Origin: Clostridia bacterium | GTDB lineage: Bacteria > Bacillota > Clostridia > Christensenellales > Borkfalkiaceae | Length of the DNA: 52,440 bases | Direction of reading: 5' to 3' | Assembly: GCA_900767815.1 (NCBI GenBank) | Contig: CAAGAM010000130.1 | Location: 1-52,440 of the forward strand | Shown: positions 50,729 through 52,440 of the stretch, one piece after another | How the letters are laid out: every line of letters starts with the position of its first letter | Numbering within the stretch: the first letter of the stretch is position 1 | Program-made: the position numbers and the translations under genes | The notes under the pieces: model-generated | Seen by the model: only the letters and a program-made list of their open reading frames with translations | Databases searched by the model: none | Told to the model about the DNA's origin: nothing

Positions 50729-50796
50729 AACGAAGCCGAGAGAAAGCGGGGTTTGTTCCGATTATGTGAAAAATCGAGGGTTTTTTATATTTTGTA

Positions 50797-50825
50797 TTGA
50801 CTTTGCTGCCCGTCGGGTGTAAAAT
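50797..50825 (+). promoter_or_regulatory. Promoter of the alcohol dehydrogenase gene
   Basis: TTGACT and TAAAAT with a 17-bp spacer. In the leader, AAGAGGTTT-AA-AAACCTCTT (50836-50855) forms a perfect hairpin close to the predicted start and may stabilise the mRNA or bind a regulator. Confidence 0.6.
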
Positions 50826-50895
50826 ATTGTCGGAAAAGAGGTTTAAAAACCTCTTATATAAGAGAAAATATATATAATATAAGGAGTATTGCATT

Positions 50896-52044
50896 ATGGT
50901 TAACAGATTTGTTTTAAACGAAACGAGCTATCACGGCGCAGGGGCTATCAAAGAACTTGCAACCGAGATTAAGAACAGAAATTTCAAAAAAGCGTTCGTA
51001 TGTTCCGATCCCGATTTGATTAAATTTGGCGTTACGAAAAAAGCTACCGACGTTCTGGACGAAAACGGCATCGCATACGAGATATATAGCGAAATCAAGC
51101 CTAACCCTACGATAGATAACGTTAAACACGGCGTTGCGGCGTTTAAAAAGAGCGGCGCGGACGTAATCGTAGCAATCGGCGGCGGTTCGTCTATGGACAC
51201 GGCAAAAGCTATCGGCATAATCGCCACCAACCCCGAATTTGCCGACGTTCGCTCGCTTGAAGGCGTTTCGCCCACGAAGAACAAGTGCGCGCCGATTATC
51301 GCCGTTCCCACAACCGCGGGTACGGCGGCGGAAGTTACCATTAACTACGTTATAACCGACGAAGAGAAAAAACGTAAATTCGTCTGCGTGGACCCCAAAG
51401 ATATTCCTATCGTCGCGATAGTCGATTCCGATATGATGAGTTCGATGCCCGCGGGGCTTACCGCCGCAACGGGTATGGACGCGCTCACGCACGCAATCGA
51501 AGGTTATATAACCAAAGGCGCGTGGGAGCTTTCGGATATGTTCCATATAAAAGCTATCGAAATTATTTCCCGCTCTCTCCGCGCGGCTGTTAAGAACGAA
51601 AAAACGGGCAGAGAAGGAATGGCTCTCGGACAGTACGTTGCCGGCATGGGCTTTTCTAACGTCGGCTTAGGCGTAGACCACTCGATGGCTCACACCCTTT
51701 CGGCTTATTACGACACGCCTCACGGCAAGGCTTGCGCTATTTTGCTTCCCACCGTTATGGCATACAATGCCGATTACACCGGCGAGAAATACCGCGATAT
51801 AGCGATTGCCATGGGCGTAAAAGGCGTTGAGAAGATGTCTCAGGCGGAATACAGAAAGGCGGCTGTCGACGCTGTTAAAAAGCTCTCCGAGGACGTAGGA
51901 ATCCCGACAACCCTTAAAGGAATAGTAAAAGAAGAAGATATCCCCGCGCTTGCAAAATCGGCTTATGCCGACGCTTGCCGTCCCGGCAACCCGAGAGAAA
52001 CGTCGGTTGAAGATATCGAAGAGTTATACAGATCGTTGCTTTAA
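50896..52044 (+). CDS. fucO: Iron-dependent alcohol dehydrogenase, FucO-like
   Basis: 382 residues, the same length as E. coli FucO and with near-identical blocks (NETSYHGAGAIKEL; GGGSSMDTAKAIGIIATNPEFADVRSLEG; PTTAGTAAEVTINYVITDEEKKRKFVCVDPKDIP; DALTHAIEGYITKGAW; YVAGMGFSNVGLG). Metal ligands are present: Asp and His in GMDALTHAIEG, His in DHSMAHTL and His in DTPHGKAC. It reduces lactaldehyde or other short aldehydes with NADH. No fucose or rhamnose genes are near, so a general fermentative role is equally likely. GGAG 9 nt upstream. Confidence 0.92.
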   Translation: MVNRFVLNETSYHGAGAIKELATEIKNRNFKKAFVCSDPDLIKFGVTKKATDVLDENGIAYEIYSEIKPNPTIDNVKHGVAAFKKSGADVIVAIGGGSSMDTAKAIGIIATNPEFADVRSLEGVSPTKNKCAPIIAVPTTAGTAAEVTINYVITDEEKKRKFVCVDPKDIPIVAIVDSDMMSSMPAGLTAATGMDALTHAIEGYITKGAWELSDMFHIKAIEIISRSLRAAVKNEKTGREGMALGQYVAGMGFSNVGLGVDHSMAHTLSAYYDTPHGKACAILLPTVMAYNADYTGEKYRDIAIAMGVKGVEKMSQAEYRKAAVDAVKKLSEDVGIPTTLKGIVKEEDIPALAKSAYADACRPGNPRETSVEDIEELYRSLL

Positions 52045-52083
52045 AAGTTAAATTCAAAGCTCAAAAAAGTATAAACAAATTGT

Positions 52084-52119
52084 CGCCCGCAGACCTTAAA
52101 AAAAGGTCTGCGGGCGGTT
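52084..52119 (+). terminator. Terminator of the alcohol dehydrogenase gene
   Basis: CGCCCGCAGACCTT pairs perfectly with AAGGTCTGCGGGCG over AAAAA, followed by GTTT. Confidence 0.85.
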
Positions 52120-52122
52120 TGC

Positions 52123-52151
52123 TTGACTTTATTTGATATTCGCGATATAAT
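52123..52151 (+). promoter_or_regulatory. Promoter of the last gene
   Basis: TTGACT and TATAAT with a 17-bp spacer. The predicted start is ~15 nt before the ATG. Confidence 0.65.
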
Positions 52152-52172
52152 TTTCAAAAAAGGAATCTGAAT

Positions 52173-52385
52173 ATGAAATGGTTTAATTTTTACGGATTGA
52201 TATTCATTGCGGTAATAATGATTCCGAATATAATTTTCGCGATGAAACACAAGGACGGATTCGTAAACAAATATAAAAACAAAGCCGTTGAAACGCTCGA
52301 ACAGGTCGGTCGTGTGCCAGCCAAGAATAATCCGAACCCCGCCAAAACGCCGATATTTCCGCGCTTTATGCCGAATTCGCCTTAG
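52173..52385 (+). CDS. Small membrane protein, probably truncated
   Basis: 70 residues; the N-terminus (MKWFNFYGLIFIAVIMIPNIIFAMKHKDGFVNKYKNKAVETLEQVGR) looks like the first part of a longer multi-pass protein family of Firmicutes, in which this segment is followed by further helices. Here it runs instead into a Pro/Asn-rich end (NPNPAKTPIFPRFMPNSP) and stops. A frameshift, truncation or a junction near 52310 is possible. AAGGAATCTG precedes the ATG. The remaining 55 bp show no gene. Confidence 0.5.
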   Translation: MKWFNFYGLIFIAVIMIPNIIFAMKHKDGFVNKYKNKAVETLEQVGRVPAKNNPNPAKTPIFPRFMPNSP

Positions 52386-52440
52386 CCCGTACATCCAGTA
52401 CGAACAAAGTCGCCTTCGACAGAAATCATCGAAAATAGCG

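Overview
The window looks like chromosome from an anaerobic, endospore-forming Gram-positive bacterium (class Clostridia, probably a gut lineage) with a mobile-element-like cluster at its left end. Support: genes for SpoIVFA/SpoIVFB and CotF-like coat proteins; oxygen-sensitive glycyl-radical enzymes (pyruvate formate-lyase, class III ribonucleotide reductase) with their radical-SAM activases; several lipobox lipoproteins; and many promoters of TTGACA-17 bp-TATAAT type. No rRNA, tRNA or CRISPR array was seen. The taxonomic placement is an inference.

Layout. 1-7690: a compact leftward cluster of small and membrane-anchored proteins of unknown function, often with overlapping stops and starts. 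It includes a protein with 26-residue repeats, a candidate structured small RNA on the opposite strand, and a multi-pass membrane protein cut by the window edge. It resembles a phage-like or conjugative module and is the least explained part of the window. 8117-21565: a carbohydrate locus with a LacI-family regulator, two ABC permeases (one with an extracytoplasmic propeller-like domain), a solute-binding lipoprotein, two paralogous GH99-like lipoproteins and a 1075-residue surface protein with a Cys-containing C-terminal anchor. No ABC ATPase is present, so a shared ATPase elsewhere is likely. 21823-26379: SGNH hydrolase, spoIVFA/spoIVFB, pyrR, a gene interrupted by an in-frame TGA, and a small conserved gene that looks leaderless.

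26568-37942: pflA-pflB (leftward), then rightward RNase G, acyl-ACP thioesterase, an ABC exporter pair with an HNH-like protein, two CotF-like genes, queT behind a possible preQ1 riboswitch, a Wzz/tyrosine-kinase fusion and bioY. 38129-41627: an ECF-type sigma factor, an RsgI-like anti-sigma protein and a lipoprotein carrying the same RsgI-type ectodomain. The same promoter-like motif with identical spacing lies before the sigma gene and before the lipoprotein gene, suggesting an autoregulated envelope-sensing unit. 41969-46641: Sel1-repeat protein, a Cys-rich small protein, and nrdD-nrdG-dut behind paired NrdR boxes. 46869-52440: a membrane protein with a long acidic tail, a TetR operon, a YczE-like membrane protein behind a terminator-bearing leader (candidate riboswitch), a FucO-like alcohol dehydrogenase, and a small membrane protein at the right edge.

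Functions are assigned by reading motifs only; no database search was possible. Start codons were moved from the longest reading frame where a Shine-Dalgarno site or family length supported it.
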